64,000 bases of DNA from Ectobacillus polymachus (GTDB taxonomy: Bacteria; Bacillota; Bacilli; Bacillales; Bacillaceae_G), in the NCBI RefSeq assembly GCF_048159605.1, contig NZ_JBLREB010000001.1, forward strand, positions 1,116,001-1,180,000, given 5' to 3'. The notes below the pieces were generated by a model. The model made no database searches, had not been told where the DNA came from, and saw nothing but the letters and a program-made list of their open reading frames with translations. A program made the translations under genes and the position numbers. This document shows positions 34,876 through 44,501 of this stretch, in pieces. The first letter of the stretch is position 1. Every line of letters begins with the position of its first letter.

Positions 34876-36168
34876 TCATGGGTAGAGACGGTTTAACAAA
34901 CGTGGGAACGGAATTGTTTCACGAACGTGTTCTACACCTGATAACCACGCTACCGTACGCTCTAGGCCTAATCCAAAGCCGGAGTGAGGAACAGAACCGT
35001 ATTTACGAAGATCTAAATACCATTGGTACGCTTCTTCACTTAAGTTATTTTCATCAATGCGTTGTTTTAATAAATCAAAATCATCAATACGTTGGGATCC
35101 GCCAATTATTTCACCGTATCCCTCTGGTGCTATTAAGTCTGCACATAATACGACTTCCGGACGATTTGGATCTGGTTTCATATAAAATGATTTTATCTTT
35201 GCTGGATAGTGTGTAATAAACACTGGCTTATTAAAGCTTTCAGCAATCGCCGTCTCATGTGGTGCACCAAAGTCTTCTCCCCACTGTATATCTTCAAAAC
35301 CTTTTTCATGTAAAAGTTTAATTGCATCATCATATGTGATACGTGGGAATGGAGCTTGTATTAATTCCAACTTTGTTGTATCTCTTCCTAGAATTTTTAA
35401 TTCTAATGCACAATTTTTTAGTACGGATTGAACAATATACGTAACATAGCTTTCTTGAACACGTAAATTTTCTTCATGATCAGTAAATGCCATTTCCGGT
35501 TCAATCATCCAAAACTCAATTAAATGACGACGTGTTTTTGACTTCTCAGCACGGAACGTTGGTCCAAACGAAAATACACGTCCCATAGCCATCGCTGCAG
35601 CTTCCATGTATAGCTGTCCACTTTGCGATAAATAGGCATCTTCGTCAAAATATTTTGTATGGAATAATTCCGTCGTACCCTCAGGCGCACTACCTGTTAG
35701 AATTGGCGGATCTACCTTAACGAATCCATTTTGATCAAAAAATTCGTAAGTAGCACGTATGATTTCATGACGAATACGTAATACAGCATGTTGACGTTTA
35801 GAACGAATCCAAAGATGACGATGATCCATTAAAAACTCTGTACCATGTTCCTTAGGCGTTATTGGATAATCCTTTGATTCATGAATGACTTCAATATTAG
35901 TAACAGCAAGTTCATAACCAAACGGAGAACGTTCATCTTCATGAACAATGCCTGTCACATATAGAGAAGTTTCTTGTGTTAAAGATTTTGCCTTTTGGAA
36001 TACTTCTTCTCCAACTTCTGCTTTTACAACTACACCTTGAATAAATCCAGAACCATCACGAAGCTGTAAAAAAGCAATCTTACCGCTAGAGCGCTTGTTT
36101 GCAAGCCATGCCCCAATCGTTACTTCTTGATTCACATAGTTTTTTACTTGTTCTATCGTTGTTTTCAC
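34876..36168 (-). CDS. asnS: Asparaginyl-tRNA synthetase
   Basis: A 430-residue class IIb synthetase. The N-terminal OB-fold anticodon domain (VTIGAWLANKRSSGKIAFLQLRDGSGFIQ) is followed by class II motif 2 (TFRAEKSKTRRHLIEFWMIEPEM) and motif 3 (GFGLGLERTVAWLSG). It charges tRNA-Asn. Upstream is an extended -10 promoter (TGGTATAAT at about 36223-36231). No T-box leader is visible in the short 5' region. The aspB gene found between ypmB and asnS in B. subtilis is absent. Confidence 0.96.
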   Translation of the reverse strand: MKTTIEQVKNYVNQEVTIGAWLANKRSSGKIAFLQLRDGSGFIQGVVVKAEVGEEVFQKAKSLTQETSLYVTGIVHEDERSPFGYELAVTNIEVIHESKDYPITPKEHGTEFLMDHRHLWIRSKRQHAVLRIRHEIIRATYEFFDQNGFVKVDPPILTGSAPEGTTELFHTKYFDEDAYLSQSGQLYMEAAAMAMGRVFSFGPTFRAEKSKTRRHLIEFWMIEPEMAFTDHEENLRVQESYVTYIVQSVLKNCALELKILGRDTTKLELIQAPFPRITYDDAIKLLHEKGFEDIQWGEDFGAPHETAIAESFNKPVFITHYPAKIKSFYMKPDPNRPEVVLCADLIAPEGYGEIIGGSQRIDDFDLLKQRIDENNLSEEAYQWYLDLRKYGSVPHSGFGLGLERTVAWLSGVEHVRETIPFPRLLNRLYP

Positions 36169-36222
36169 CTACGTAGTCCCTCCAACAAATATCTCTATAT
36201 AATGTGTTTCTTTCTTCACCAG

Positions 36223-36231
36223 ATTATACCA
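36223..36231 (-). promoter_or_regulatory. Extended -10 promoter element of asnS
   Basis: TGGTATAAT on the minus strand is a TGnTATAAT extended -10; the -35 region is poor. It lies about 55 bases before the asnS ATG. Confidence 0.5.
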
Positions 36232-36269
36232 GTACTTCATTCTTTGCACTTATCAAGTACGATACATCT

Positions 36270-36740
36270 TTATATACTATACTCTCCTTCAAATTTACCA
36301 TCTGTAAAGTTGACATAATAGTAATGGTAACGATTTTCTTGGTCAATATATGTAATTTCCCAAAGTGGAGTTTCATTTTCAGCACCTAATTTTACTTTCA
36401 CAATTTGTTTTGGCTGTTTATCTTTCGTAACAATCCCGGCAGCTTGCTCGGAAGAGATACCATCCTTCGTCTGTTTTGATAGTACTTTCCCTTGATCATT
36501 AGGCACCCAAACAATCCATTGTTCTCCCGAAAGCTTCGTACCTTCTATTATGGTATAGGAACTTTTTCCATGGTAATAATCAGTAGCAGTAATTTGTGTA
36601 AGAGAAGCTTCTTTCTTAGCAATAGCAGTAGCTTTATCTTCTCCTAAACGCTTGTTACTTATCGCATTGTTGTATACATATGCACCGTACGAAATACCCG
36701 CTACAATGACTAATATGATTATAAGAATCCACTTTTTCAT
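36270..36740 (-). CDS. ypmB: YpmB-like membrane-anchored protein (DUF5590)
   Basis: A 156-residue protein with an N-terminal membrane helix (WILIIILVIVAGISYGAYVY) and an extracellular domain of two PepSY-like repeats (KRLGEDKATAIAKKEASLTQ and ISSEQAAGIVTKDK). It matches YpmB by length and neighbours. Function unknown; PepSY-type domains often act at the wall or on secreted proteases. It starts eight bases after ypmA ends. Confidence 0.85.
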   Translation of the reverse strand: MKKWILIIILVIVAGISYGAYVYNNAISNKRLGEDKATAIAKKEASLTQITATDYYHGKSSYTIIEGTKLSGEQWIVWVPNDQGKVLSKQTKDGISSEQAAGIVTKDKQPKQIVKVKLGAENETPLWEITYIDQENRYHYYYVNFTDGKFEGEYSI

Positions 36741-36747
36741 TCTATCA

Positions 36748-36900
36748 CTACGTTCTATAAATGGTTAATATTTCTTGATTTTTCTCGTTCTCATCTAACG
36801 CTAAACCAAATAGGAAATCCTTTTCCTTTAACGTTCGATTCAAGCCATCGACAATTTTATACACACGAGTTGTCGAAAGCACTTCAATCTTCTTGTCCAT
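36748..36900 (-). CDS. ypmA: YpmA-like small protein (DUF4264)
   Basis: A 50-residue ORF: MDKKIEVLSTTRVYKIVDGL then NRTLKEKDFLFGLALDENEKN and QEILTIYRT. It matches the short YpmA/DUF4264 family and keeps its place between dinG and ypmB. The ATG at 36900 follows a GGAGTTTTG site and the TAG is at 36748-36750. Function unknown. Confidence 0.8.
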   Translation of the reverse strand: MDKKIEVLSTTRVYKIVDGLNRTLKEKDFLFGLALDENEKNQEILTIYRT

Positions 36901-37162
36901 CAAAACTCCTCCGTTACACAAAATTTCTAATCATATTAGAGCACCATACGGTTACAATATAAGTACATTCTCTACAATGCTTCTACACTCACTTATTATA
37001 GCAGGAGATTTTCATCTATTAAAGGCTTAGGCTTAAAGTGAGTCCGTACTTTATAGCCATTAACACTGGCGAATTCCATTATTATGAAAGTAATACTTCA
37101 AACGAAAATATTCTCCTACCCACATGAATAGCCTGTATGACAATTTACAGGCTATTTTTATG

Positions 37163-39940
37163 CTAGCATAGCCTATGCAGTAGCTCTTCAATCGTCTCTT
37201 CGTATATAGGGACTGGCGGAATGGATTCGATAAATTGTTTTCCATAATAGGTGCTTTTAATTCGTCGATCTAATACAAAAAATATGCCATTATCATCCTT
37301 TGTTCGAATTAATCTACCAAAGCCTTGCTTAAAGCGAATAATTGCTTGGGGTAATGACAGTTCTTGGAAGGGGCTTTTTCCCATTTGAATCAGTTTTTTC
37401 GCTTTTGCAGCCATAATAGGAGAGTCTGGCGGAGCAAAAGGCAGACGAACCATTACAAGACAGCTTAGCGCCTCACCTGGAATGTCAATTCCTTCCCAAA
37501 AGCTACTCGTACCAAATAAAATCGCTTTGTCAAAGGTCTGAAAATTTTTCGTCATTCTCATGCGGTTCATTCCATTAACACCTTGTGCAAGTAAGGCGTA
37601 ATCACCTAGAACTTCCATTTCCTTGACCAGATTGTATGTTTCCCGCAGCATATCATATGATGTAAATAGAACAAGCATACGACCACGCATTGCTGTTGCA
37701 ATAGAAGCAATGTGCTCGGTAATACTAGTTACATACTCCTGTTTGGATACGGATTTAATATTTGGAACAGTCGTTGGTATCATCATTTTAACTTGCGTAT
37801 CATATCGAAAAGGTGAAGGTACTACCAATGTAGATGTAGGTCGTTTTGTCAAACCTAATACTTTCTTCACATAATCAAATGTTCCATTCACTGTAAGAGT
37901 TGCAGATGTTAATACGACGCTTTTTCGTTTGGAAAAAAACATTTGTTCAAGTATAGAACTTACATCAGTAGGCTGTTTAAATAAAATAGTCGAATGAAGA
38001 GAGCCCTTCGTATCTGTCTCCATCCAGGTTACACCATCAACTTGCTCCTTTACTAATAAGGAAAGAAGTGCCTGCTTCATACCTGATAAGGAGTCGGATA
38101 AGCTTGTAAACTCTTGACCGATTACGTAGCCTCCTAGTTGATTTCGCACTTTGTCAATTAATTGCATAAATCCATTATGTACGCTTTGTAAAAGAGTATC
38201 CAATCGATACGCAGATTCTGTAATAGCACTCCATAATTTCCCTTTTTCATGTACTGCATCGTATTTATATTGTATTTTTATATTTTGACTTATGTTTTTC
38301 TTCTGATTCCGATCAAAGATAAATGAACGTAGCATTCGGAACAGTTCATCTGATTCAAATTTAATTGTACGTAATCTTTCATCGATCTCTCTAAATTGTG
38401 TTATGGATGCAATATGATGGTTATCCATAATTTCGTATAAATGATGAAGTACACCATCTGTATCCAATGTACCAAGTCTTGATAATAATAACTGAAACGA
38501 CAAACAAGAAAATTGTTCCCCTAGTGCATGACTTGCAGCAGCTTCAATTTGATGCGCTTCATCCAGCACAATATATTCGTAATCAGAAAAAATGGAATCC
38601 TCATTTGAACTATCCTGAAATAACATTACATGATTCGTTACTATAAGGTCTGCAAAATACACACGATGCTTTGCATGTTCATAAAAACAACGACTGTTCC
38701 ACACATTTCGATTACCAGTCTGACTATTTCGATCACAGCAAATACGTTGCCATAGTATTTTCCCGCCAGTTGGCAAATTCAGTTCATCTACATCTCCTGT
38801 TTCCGTCTGCAGTAACCAAACTAGTATTTTTGCCTTCGTTAATACACTGTCATAATTCGTATCTTCTTCCTGCATTGCATGTTCAAATTTATTTAGGCAT
38901 AAATAATGCTTTCGCCCCTTCATAAGCGCTACTTCAAATGAAAAAGGGAGTATTTTCTTTAATAATGGAATTTCTTTGTCCATAATTTGTTGTTGAAGTT
39001 GCACGGTATGAGTACTAATAACAACTGGTTTTTCCGCTTTTTTCGCATAAAACATACTAGGAAGTAAATAGGCAAGTGTTTTCCCTGTTCCTGTACCCGA
39101 TTCAATGAAAGAAATTTTGTTATTTATAAAAGAAGCATACACTTCCTTCATCATCATTCGTTGACCATCCCGCACCTCATAGGCAGGAAGTACAGAACGT
39201 AAATGATCATCAATATGTTTTTCAAATTGTTCAAACGATATATGCTCTTCATCAAAAGAAACGGTATACGATTTTTTGCGAAGGGCAATATTTCGAAAGA
39301 TATCGTATGCTTCACTTGTTTCATTACTTTCTAACTTTTCCATGATCAAAGAAGCAATAATTTCACCGCTATCACTTTTAAAGTTTCTACTTAATTCATA
39401 TAACGATTGCAGTGTAGCTAAAGGAAAACTACTCATTTTATCTAATAACTTCAAAAATAATTTTGCAGTTACCTCTGCATCACTATCTGCACGATGCGGA
39501 TGTTCATGAATAATTTCGAATGCTTTAGCTAAATCTGCCAGTTTATAACTATCTGAAGTAGGAAGTAAAAATCTAGCAAGTTCGACTGTATCTATAACTG
39601 GACACGATAATGGGTTATATCCTGCAACTGCCATCTCTTCTTGTAAAAATCCCCAATCAAAATAAACATTATGAGCAACAAAGCTAGAACCTTCTAATAG
39701 ACTTCTTACTTTTGGAACTATCTCTTGAAAAAGCGGAGCACTTTGAACCATTTCATCGTTTATTCCTGTGAGCTCTGTAATAAATGGAGGAATTGGTTTT
39801 TGCGGATTGACGAATGTGGAAAACACCTCAGTTATTTCTCCGTCCTCAATCACGACTGCAGCAAATTGTGTAATTTTATCATTTCCATATTTTGATGTAT
39901 TACCTGTTGTTTCTAAGTCGACGACAACATATCTGTCCAT
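37163..39940 (-). CDS. dinG: DinG, exonuclease-helicase fusion
   Basis: A 925-residue protein. Residues 1-170 are a DEDDh exonuclease (VVDLETTG, VAHNVYFDWGFL, HRADSDAEVT), like the DNA polymerase III epsilon fold. The rest is an XPD-type helicase with Walker A IESGTGTGKTLAYLLP, box VLDEAHQIEAAA and motif VI FKQGFGRLIRTKDDNG. Cys residues occur in HYLCLNK, RICCDR and SRCFYEH, but their spacing is not the usual Fe-S set. The ATG at 39940 follows AGAGGTGAGAG. In B. subtilis DinG is mainly a 3'-5' exonuclease. Confidence 0.93.
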   Translation of the reverse strand: MDRYVVVDLETTGNTSKYGNDKITQFAAVVIEDGEITEVFSTFVNPQKPIPPFITELTGINDEMVQSAPLFQEIVPKVRSLLEGSSFVAHNVYFDWGFLQEEMAVAGYNPLSCPVIDTVELARFLLPTSDSYKLADLAKAFEIIHEHPHRADSDAEVTAKLFLKLLDKMSSFPLATLQSLYELSRNFKSDSGEIIASLIMEKLESNETSEAYDIFRNIALRKKSYTVSFDEEHISFEQFEKHIDDHLRSVLPAYEVRDGQRMMMKEVYASFINNKISFIESGTGTGKTLAYLLPSMFYAKKAEKPVVISTHTVQLQQQIMDKEIPLLKKILPFSFEVALMKGRKHYLCLNKFEHAMQEEDTNYDSVLTKAKILVWLLQTETGDVDELNLPTGGKILWQRICCDRNSQTGNRNVWNSRCFYEHAKHRVYFADLIVTNHVMLFQDSSNEDSIFSDYEYIVLDEAHQIEAAASHALGEQFSCLSFQLLLSRLGTLDTDGVLHHLYEIMDNHHIASITQFREIDERLRTIKFESDELFRMLRSFIFDRNQKKNISQNIKIQYKYDAVHEKGKLWSAITESAYRLDTLLQSVHNGFMQLIDKVRNQLGGYVIGQEFTSLSDSLSGMKQALLSLLVKEQVDGVTWMETDTKGSLHSTILFKQPTDVSSILEQMFFSKRKSVVLTSATLTVNGTFDYVKKVLGLTKRPTSTLVVPSPFRYDTQVKMMIPTTVPNIKSVSKQEYVTSITEHIASIATAMRGRMLVLFTSYDMLRETYNLVKEMEVLGDYALLAQGVNGMNRMRMTKNFQTFDKAILFGTSSFWEGIDIPGEALSCLVMVRLPFAPPDSPIMAAKAKKLIQMGKSPFQELSLPQAIIRFKQGFGRLIRTKDDNGIFFVLDRRIKSTYYGKQFIESIPPVPIYEETIEELLHRLC

Positions 39941-40017
39941 TCTCTCACCTCTTTTACTAAGAAGCATCTATCACATTTTTACTATACCACGTTTTTACTT
40001 ACCTTTATGAAAATCAG

Positions 40018-40061
40018 AAAAAGGGCAACACAAAAAGAACATTCTTTTTGGTTACCCTCTC
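40018..40061 (-). terminator. Terminator of panBCD
   Basis: GGGTAACCAAAAAGAA pairs with TTCTTTTTGTGTTGCCC on the minus strand, followed by TTTTT. It separates panD from dinG. Confidence 0.8.
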
Positions 40062-40072
40062 CATTATAACCT

Positions 40073-40456
40073 TTATAGAATTGTACTTGCTGGTTCATAG
40101 CCTAGCATTTGCTCGATGTTATTATGATCATCTAGTACCGCAATTCTAGGTTGGTGGGTTTTTAATTCTTCTTCATTAACCATACCATAGCAAATAACAA
40201 TGATTTTATCTCCAGGCTGAACAAGTCTGGCAGCCGCACCGTTTAGGCACATAACTTTGCTTCCTCGTTCTCCCTTTATAACGTACGTTTCCAGTCGTGC
40301 TCCATTATTGTTGTCAACAATTTGTACCTTTTCATTTTCAACAATTCCTACAGCATCCATTAAATCTTCATCTATCGTGATACTTCCTACATAATTTAAG
40401 TTTGCTTCCGTAACGGTTGCACGATGCAACTTTGCTCTCATAACTGTGCGAAGCAT
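40073..40456 (-). CDS. panD: Aspartate 1-decarboxylase proenzyme
   Basis: A 127-residue pyruvoyl enzyme precursor. The self-cleavage site Gly24-Ser25 is visible in NYVGSITID; Ser25 becomes the pyruvoyl group. It makes beta-alanine for pantothenate. It lies 11 bases after panC, in the panB-panC-panD operon. Confidence 0.97.
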   Translation of the reverse strand: MLRTVMRAKLHRATVTEANLNYVGSITIDEDLMDAVGIVENEKVQIVDNNNGARLETYVIKGERGSKVMCLNGAAARLVQPGDKIIVICYGMVNEEELKTHQPRIAVLDDHNNIEQMLGYEPASTIL

Positions 40457-40467
40457 ATTTGTTCCCC

Positions 40468-41313
40468 CTAAATTGTAAATGTAATATTATCGATTAATCT
40501 GGCACTAGGAAATTTAACTGCAATGGCAATAATCATCGATCCTGTAAGTAAATCTACTTCTGTTAATGCTGGATATGCATAGATTTCAACGTAATCGATT
40601 TCCCCATGGGTATTTTCTTGTAAATAATTAGTAATAAGAGAAATAATAGCTTGTGGATTGCGTTCTCCTTCGTCTATTGCCTTTTTCGCTACTTGTAAGC
40701 TTTTATATAAATGAGGTGCCTCCATTCGCTCTTGGCTCGAAAGAAATGTATTTCGTGAGCTTTTAGCAAGGCCATCCTCTTCCCTCACTATATCAACCGG
40801 ATTAATCGTAACAGGAATATTATAATCAGCAACAAACCCTTTAATAACAGCAACCTGTTGTGCATCCTTTAAACCAAAATAGGCATTATGAGGCATTGCA
40901 ATATGGAATAGTTTTATTAATACAGTTGCAACTCCATCAAAATGACCAGGACGCTTTCTGCCGCACAAAACATTTGTACGTGATGCTACGGTAATTTTCG
41001 TGGTAAGTGGCTCTGGATACATTTCCTTGGCACTTGGATAAAACACATAATCAACATCTGCTTCGCGTGCTACTTGTTCATCTCTTTCTTTATCTCGTGG
41101 GTAGCGATCAAAGTCTTCATTCGGTCCAAATTGTAATGGATTGACAAATACACTAAGTATGACAATATCATTTTCTTTTCTAGCACGCTTTAATAACGTC
41201 TTATGTCCTTCATGCAAATATCCCATTGTTGGTACGAATCCGATTGTTTTTCCCTCTGCACGTATTGATAGGGCAATACTCTGCATCGATTTTATAGTTG
41301 TGACTACTTGCAT
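40468..41313 (-). CDS. panC: Pantothenate synthetase
   Basis: A 281-residue ATP-dependent ligase joining pantoate and beta-alanine. Signature segments are VPTMGYLHEGHKTLL (HIGH-like), FVNPLQFGPNEDFDRYPRD and GLAKSSRNTFLS (KMSKS-like). Its start overlaps the panB stop by ten bases. Confidence 0.97.
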   Translation of the reverse strand: MQVVTTIKSMQSIALSIRAEGKTIGFVPTMGYLHEGHKTLLKRARKENDIVILSVFVNPLQFGPNEDFDRYPRDKERDEQVAREADVDYVFYPSAKEMYPEPLTTKITVASRTNVLCGRKRPGHFDGVATVLIKLFHIAMPHNAYFGLKDAQQVAVIKGFVADYNIPVTINPVDIVREEDGLAKSSRNTFLSSQERMEAPHLYKSLQVAKKAIDEGERNPQAIISLITNYLQENTHGEIDYVEIYAYPALTEVDLLTGSMIIAIAVKFPSARLIDNITFTI

Positions 41314-42149
41314 GATAGCTTCCCTCCATAAAGAGCTTGTAATTCTTCTTCTTTCATTGTAAAGGAGTGTTTATCTTCTGGAAACAGACGTTGTTTTACT
41401 TCATTCGTATATTGAGTAATACCACGAACAATTTCATCTTGTACAGACACGTAGGATTTCACAAACTTAGGAACCCGTCCAACTCCATACGTAATCAAAT
41501 CATGATAAACGAGAACCTGTCCATCTACCCCATTTCCTGCCCCAATTCCAATCGTAGGAATCGTAAGAGCAGATGAAACTTCTACAGCTAGCTGTTTTGG
41601 AACGCATTCAAGTACTAATGCAATTGCTCCTGCTTCCTCACAGCGGCGCGCATCATCAATAAGCTTGCGAGCACTGGCTGCATCTTTTCCTTGTACTTTA
41701 TATCCACCTAAAACGTTAACAGACTGCGGCGTTAAACCTAAATGTGCGACTACCGGCACACCTGCATGTGTTAATTGTCGAATCACATCTAAAACTTCAT
41801 CAGCACCTTCAATTTTAAGAGCATGAGCGCCCCCTTCTTGAATAATGCGCATTGCATTCTTCATTGTATCTTCTTTTGAAACGTGATAGGACATAAACGG
41901 CATATCTGTAACGATAAATGTATTGGTTGCTCCGCGTCTTACCGCCTTTGTGTGATGAATCATGTCCTGAGTGGTAACAGGAATCGTGGAATCATATCCA
42001 AGTACAACCATTCCAAGAGAGTCACCAACAAGAATCATATCTACATTCGCTTGTTCCGTTAGTTTTGCTGATGGATAATCATAAGCCGTTACCATCACTA
42101 TAGGTTCACCTTGACGCTTCATTTCCATAAAATCTTTTGAAGTTTTCAT
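41304..42149 (-). CDS. panB: 3-methyl-2-oxobutanoate hydroxymethyltransferase
   Basis: A 281-residue TIM barrel that adds a one-carbon unit from methylene-tetrahydrofolate to ketoisovalerate. Motifs include VTAYDYPSAKL, VGDSLGMVVLGYDSTIPVT and the metal/catalytic region IPTIGIGAGNGVDGQVLVYHD. The ATG at 42149 follows GAGGAGGAG; a longer upstream frame is just leader RNA. The pan-motif leader lies directly upstream. Confidence 0.96.
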   Translation of the reverse strand: MKTSKDFMEMKRQGEPIVMVTAYDYPSAKLTEQANVDMILVGDSLGMVVLGYDSTIPVTTQDMIHHTKAVRRGATNTFIVTDMPFMSYHVSKEDTMKNAMRIIQEGGAHALKIEGADEVLDVIRQLTHAGVPVVAHLGLTPQSVNVLGGYKVQGKDAASARKLIDDARRCEEAGAIALVLECVPKQLAVEVSSALTIPTIGIGAGNGVDGQVLVYHDLITYGVGRVPKFVKSYVSVQDEIVRGITQYTNEVKQRLFPEDKHSFTMKEEELQALYGGKLSCK

Positions 42150-42190
42150 TTGTCTCCTCCTCGTTTTTGAATAAGGAAGGGGATGACATA

Positions 42191-42223
42191 GAAAAATCCT
42201 TCTATCCATAAGGAAGAAGGATT
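42191..42223 (-). terminator. Leader terminator upstream of panB
   Basis: On the minus strand AATCCTTCT pairs with AGAAGGATT, followed by TTTTTC. It sits between the pan motif and the panB ribosome site and could be the expression platform. Confidence 0.75.
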
Positions 42224-42235
42224 GTACATTGTTTT

Positions 42236-42318
42236 CATCCCTCTGTCCCAGTCCGCTTGGATCCAGGCAGAATCCGCTATAAGTTAAAAGGGTGCAGTTC
42301 CTTTGGATACTGCCCATG
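42236..42318 (-). promoter_or_regulatory. pan-motif leader RNA
   Basis: The minus-strand segment contains GGGCAGTATCCAAAGGAACTG and TCTGCCTGGATCCAAG as paired arms with bulged adenines, followed by TGGGACAGAGGGATG. It resembles the conserved 'pan' RNA motif seen before panB in Firmicutes, a suspected riboswitch for pantothenate or a related compound. A TATAAT box at 42325-42330 lies just upstream. Ligand unknown. Confidence 0.7.
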
Positions 42319-42354
42319 TTCAACATTATACCAAATTCTTTAGAAAATGTACTA

Positions 42355-43332
42355 CTAGATTTCAATATCAGCTGAGTGAATGTAATGAATGGCTCCATTA
42401 TGATCTTCTAGAATAAGAACACCATCATCGCGTATCCCCTTCGCTAAGCCGACAAAGGTTTCATTCATCGTTACTGCTTTAATCTCTTTTCCAATGCTTA
42501 TTGCATAGCTTTCCCAAAGTGCTTTAATAAATGAAAATCCGTGCTGTAAATATTCTTCATACAATTTTTCCATATGTGCAAAAATAGCTTGCATTAAACC
42601 AGCACGATTAATTTCGCTTCCTTTTTCCAAGGCTAATGAAGTAGCAATTTGCGAAATTTCAGGTGCAAAATGTTCCTTCTTGTGGTTAACATTTATACCA
42701 ATGCCGATAATAATGGCTTGAATCTTATCAATTTCTGCTTGCATTTCGGTTAAAATCCCAACGACCTTTTTTCCGTTAATTAAAATATCATTTGGCCATT
42801 TAATTCCCACGTTTACTCCTGTGTACATTTCAATTGCCTGAGCTACACTTACTGCTACAAGAAGAGTAAGCTGAGGAGCTTGGTGAATCGGAATATCAGG
42901 ACGTAAAATGATACTCATCCAAATTCCTGTCCCTTTCGGAGAGTACCATTTACGTTGCAATCTTCCTCGTCCTTCCAGTTGTTCCTCTGCAACAACAATG
43001 GTTCCTTCAGGAGCACCTTCATACACAAGCCTTGATGCAATCTTTTGAGTAGATGAGACTGTTTCTTCAAAATGAACATTTCTACCAATATAGGCAGTTT
43101 GTAAACCCAGCTGCACCTCATTTTCTGTAACCTTATCTGGTTTACTTGCAATCCGATAGCCAAGTCGTCGAATTGCTTCAAGCTCATAGCCTTCCCGTCG
43201 TAAATCCTCCATATGCTTCCAAACAGCTGTGCGAGAACAGCCAAGTTTTTCACTTATTGTTTGTCCTGATACGAACTTTCCATCTGCTTCTGAGAAAATT
43301 TCCAAGAGCTGTTTTCTTATAGAAGTTTGCAT
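42355..43332 (-). CDS. birA: Bifunctional biotin ligase/repressor BirA
   Basis: A 325-residue protein with an N-terminal helix-turn-helix (TISEKLGCSRTAVWKHMEDLR) and a biotin protein ligase domain whose adenylate-binding loop is EEQLEGRGRLQRKWYSP and core NDILINGKKVVGIL. It attaches biotin to carboxylases and represses biotin genes. The ATG at 43332 lies 16 bases inside the 3' end of cca, with AAGGAG upstream. Last gene of the mazG-to-birA operon. Confidence 0.95.
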   Translation of the reverse strand: MQTSIRKQLLEIFSEADGKFVSGQTISEKLGCSRTAVWKHMEDLRREGYELEAIRRLGYRIASKPDKVTENEVQLGLQTAYIGRNVHFEETVSSTQKIASRLVYEGAPEGTIVVAEEQLEGRGRLQRKWYSPKGTGIWMSIILRPDIPIHQAPQLTLLVAVSVAQAIEMYTGVNVGIKWPNDILINGKKVVGILTEMQAEIDKIQAIIIGIGINVNHKKEHFAPEISQIATSLALEKGSEINRAGLMQAIFAHMEKLYEEYLQHGFSFIKALWESYAISIGKEIKAVTMNETFVGLAKGIRDDGVLILEDHNGAIHYIHSADIEI

Positions 43333-44501
43333 GAAAGTAGCCACTCCTTAATGTCCTCTTTTACGTTTGCAACACGCCTGTAGAGGACTGCTTTTTCTAC
43401 TTCTTCAAGTATATTTGCAACCCAAGGACCCGGTTGCATACTACTCCATCCCAGTATATCATGTCCTGTCACTGCGAGCTCTTTACGACTGTGGATTGGA
43501 AGCTCCCTACACTTGGATGATATGTCTTGTACTGCAGGATGACGTGAAATGAGGCTGAATAGCTTTTCAACCATAATCGCTGTTTCTTCTCCTGCTTTGT
43601 ATAACATCATGTCATCCCACTGCTTCTTGCTCCGTTCCCGTAAATAATGAAGAATTTTCCGAATTCGATTCATTTTTTTACTAGAAGGCTTCCATAGTTT
43701 TAATACAGCTAATTCGTCTTCTATCCCAAATAAGAAAAGCAAGAACGTCCATGCTTCCACATCCTGTTCAATCATCAACCAATCATAGGTTGCTGCATGT
43801 AGAAAGCCATCCTGCTTGTCCTCCAATCCTGGCAAGTAAAGATTCATCTTTACCTCTGTAATAATAGGAAATGCGCTAGTCACAAATTCTCCAAGCAATA
43901 ATTTTTCAAACTCGGCAGATATTCGTTCGATTGCAATATGTGAAAGTCGGTGCATATTATCTACCATTGCCTGTTTCGTCTCTTCATGAAGGGTGAAACC
44001 AAGAGTACTTACAAACCGTACACCACGCATCATTCGAAGTGCGTCTTCTTCAAAGCGTTCATGCGGGTCTCCTACGGTCACAATTTTTCTTTCCTCAATT
44101 GCTTTTTGACCGAAAAATGGATCGATTAGCTCACCATCTTTTGTCATTGCAATCGCATTCATCGTAAAGTCTCTACGTTTCAAATCCTCATGAAGAGAGC
44201 GAACGAATTTCACTGCTTTTGGATGTCTATAATCCTCGTACCCTTCCTCGACTCGAAACGTCGTTACTTCATAGGGTATTCCTTCTTCAATCACAATAAC
44301 CGTACCGTGTTCTAACCCTACTGGCACATGATGAGGAAAAATATTCATTACTTCCGAAGGCATCGCAGAAGTAGCTATGTCAATGTCTCCAAGAGGACGC
44401 CCTAATAGTAGATCACGAACACTGCCTCCAACAAAATAGGCTTCATGTCCATTTTCATGTAATGTTTGCAAAATAATAGTTGCTTTCTTAAATTGCTTCA
44501 T
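43317..44501 (-). CDS. cca: CCA-adding tRNA nucleotidyltransferase
   Basis: A 394-residue class II nucleotidyltransferase with YFVGGSVRDLLLGRPLGDIDIATSA (catalytic DxD), DLKRRDFTMNAIAM and RFEEDALRMMRGVRFVSTLGF. It builds the CCA end of tRNA, needed for the CCA-less tRNA-like gene here too. The ATG at 44501 follows TTAGGTGAATTGC and overlaps bshA by 14 bases. Confidence 0.95.
   Translation of the reverse strand: MKQFKKATIILQTLHENGHEAYFVGGSVRDLLLGRPLGDIDIATSAMPSEVMNIFPHHVPVGLEHGTVIVIEEGIPYEVTTFRVEEGYEDYRHPKAVKFVRSLHEDLKRRDFTMNAIAMTKDGELIDPFFGQKAIEERKIVTVGDPHERFEEDALRMMRGVRFVSTLGFTLHEETKQAMVDNMHRLSHIAIERISAEFEKLLLGEFVTSAFPIITEVKMNLYLPGLEDKQDGFLHAATYDWLMIEQDVEAWTFLLFLFGIEDELAVLKLWKPSSKKMNRIRKILHYLRERSKKQWDDMMLYKAGEETAIMVEKLFSLISRHPAVQDISSKCRELPIHSRKELAVTGHDILGWSSMQPGPWVANILEEVEKAVLYRRVANVKEDIKEWLLSCKLL

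Noticed and set aside
37127..37155. Inverted repeat AATAGCCTGTA/TACAGGCTATT after dinG
   Set aside because: The T run is on the plus strand, whereas dinG is on the minus strand and no plus-strand gene precedes it; direction does not fit.
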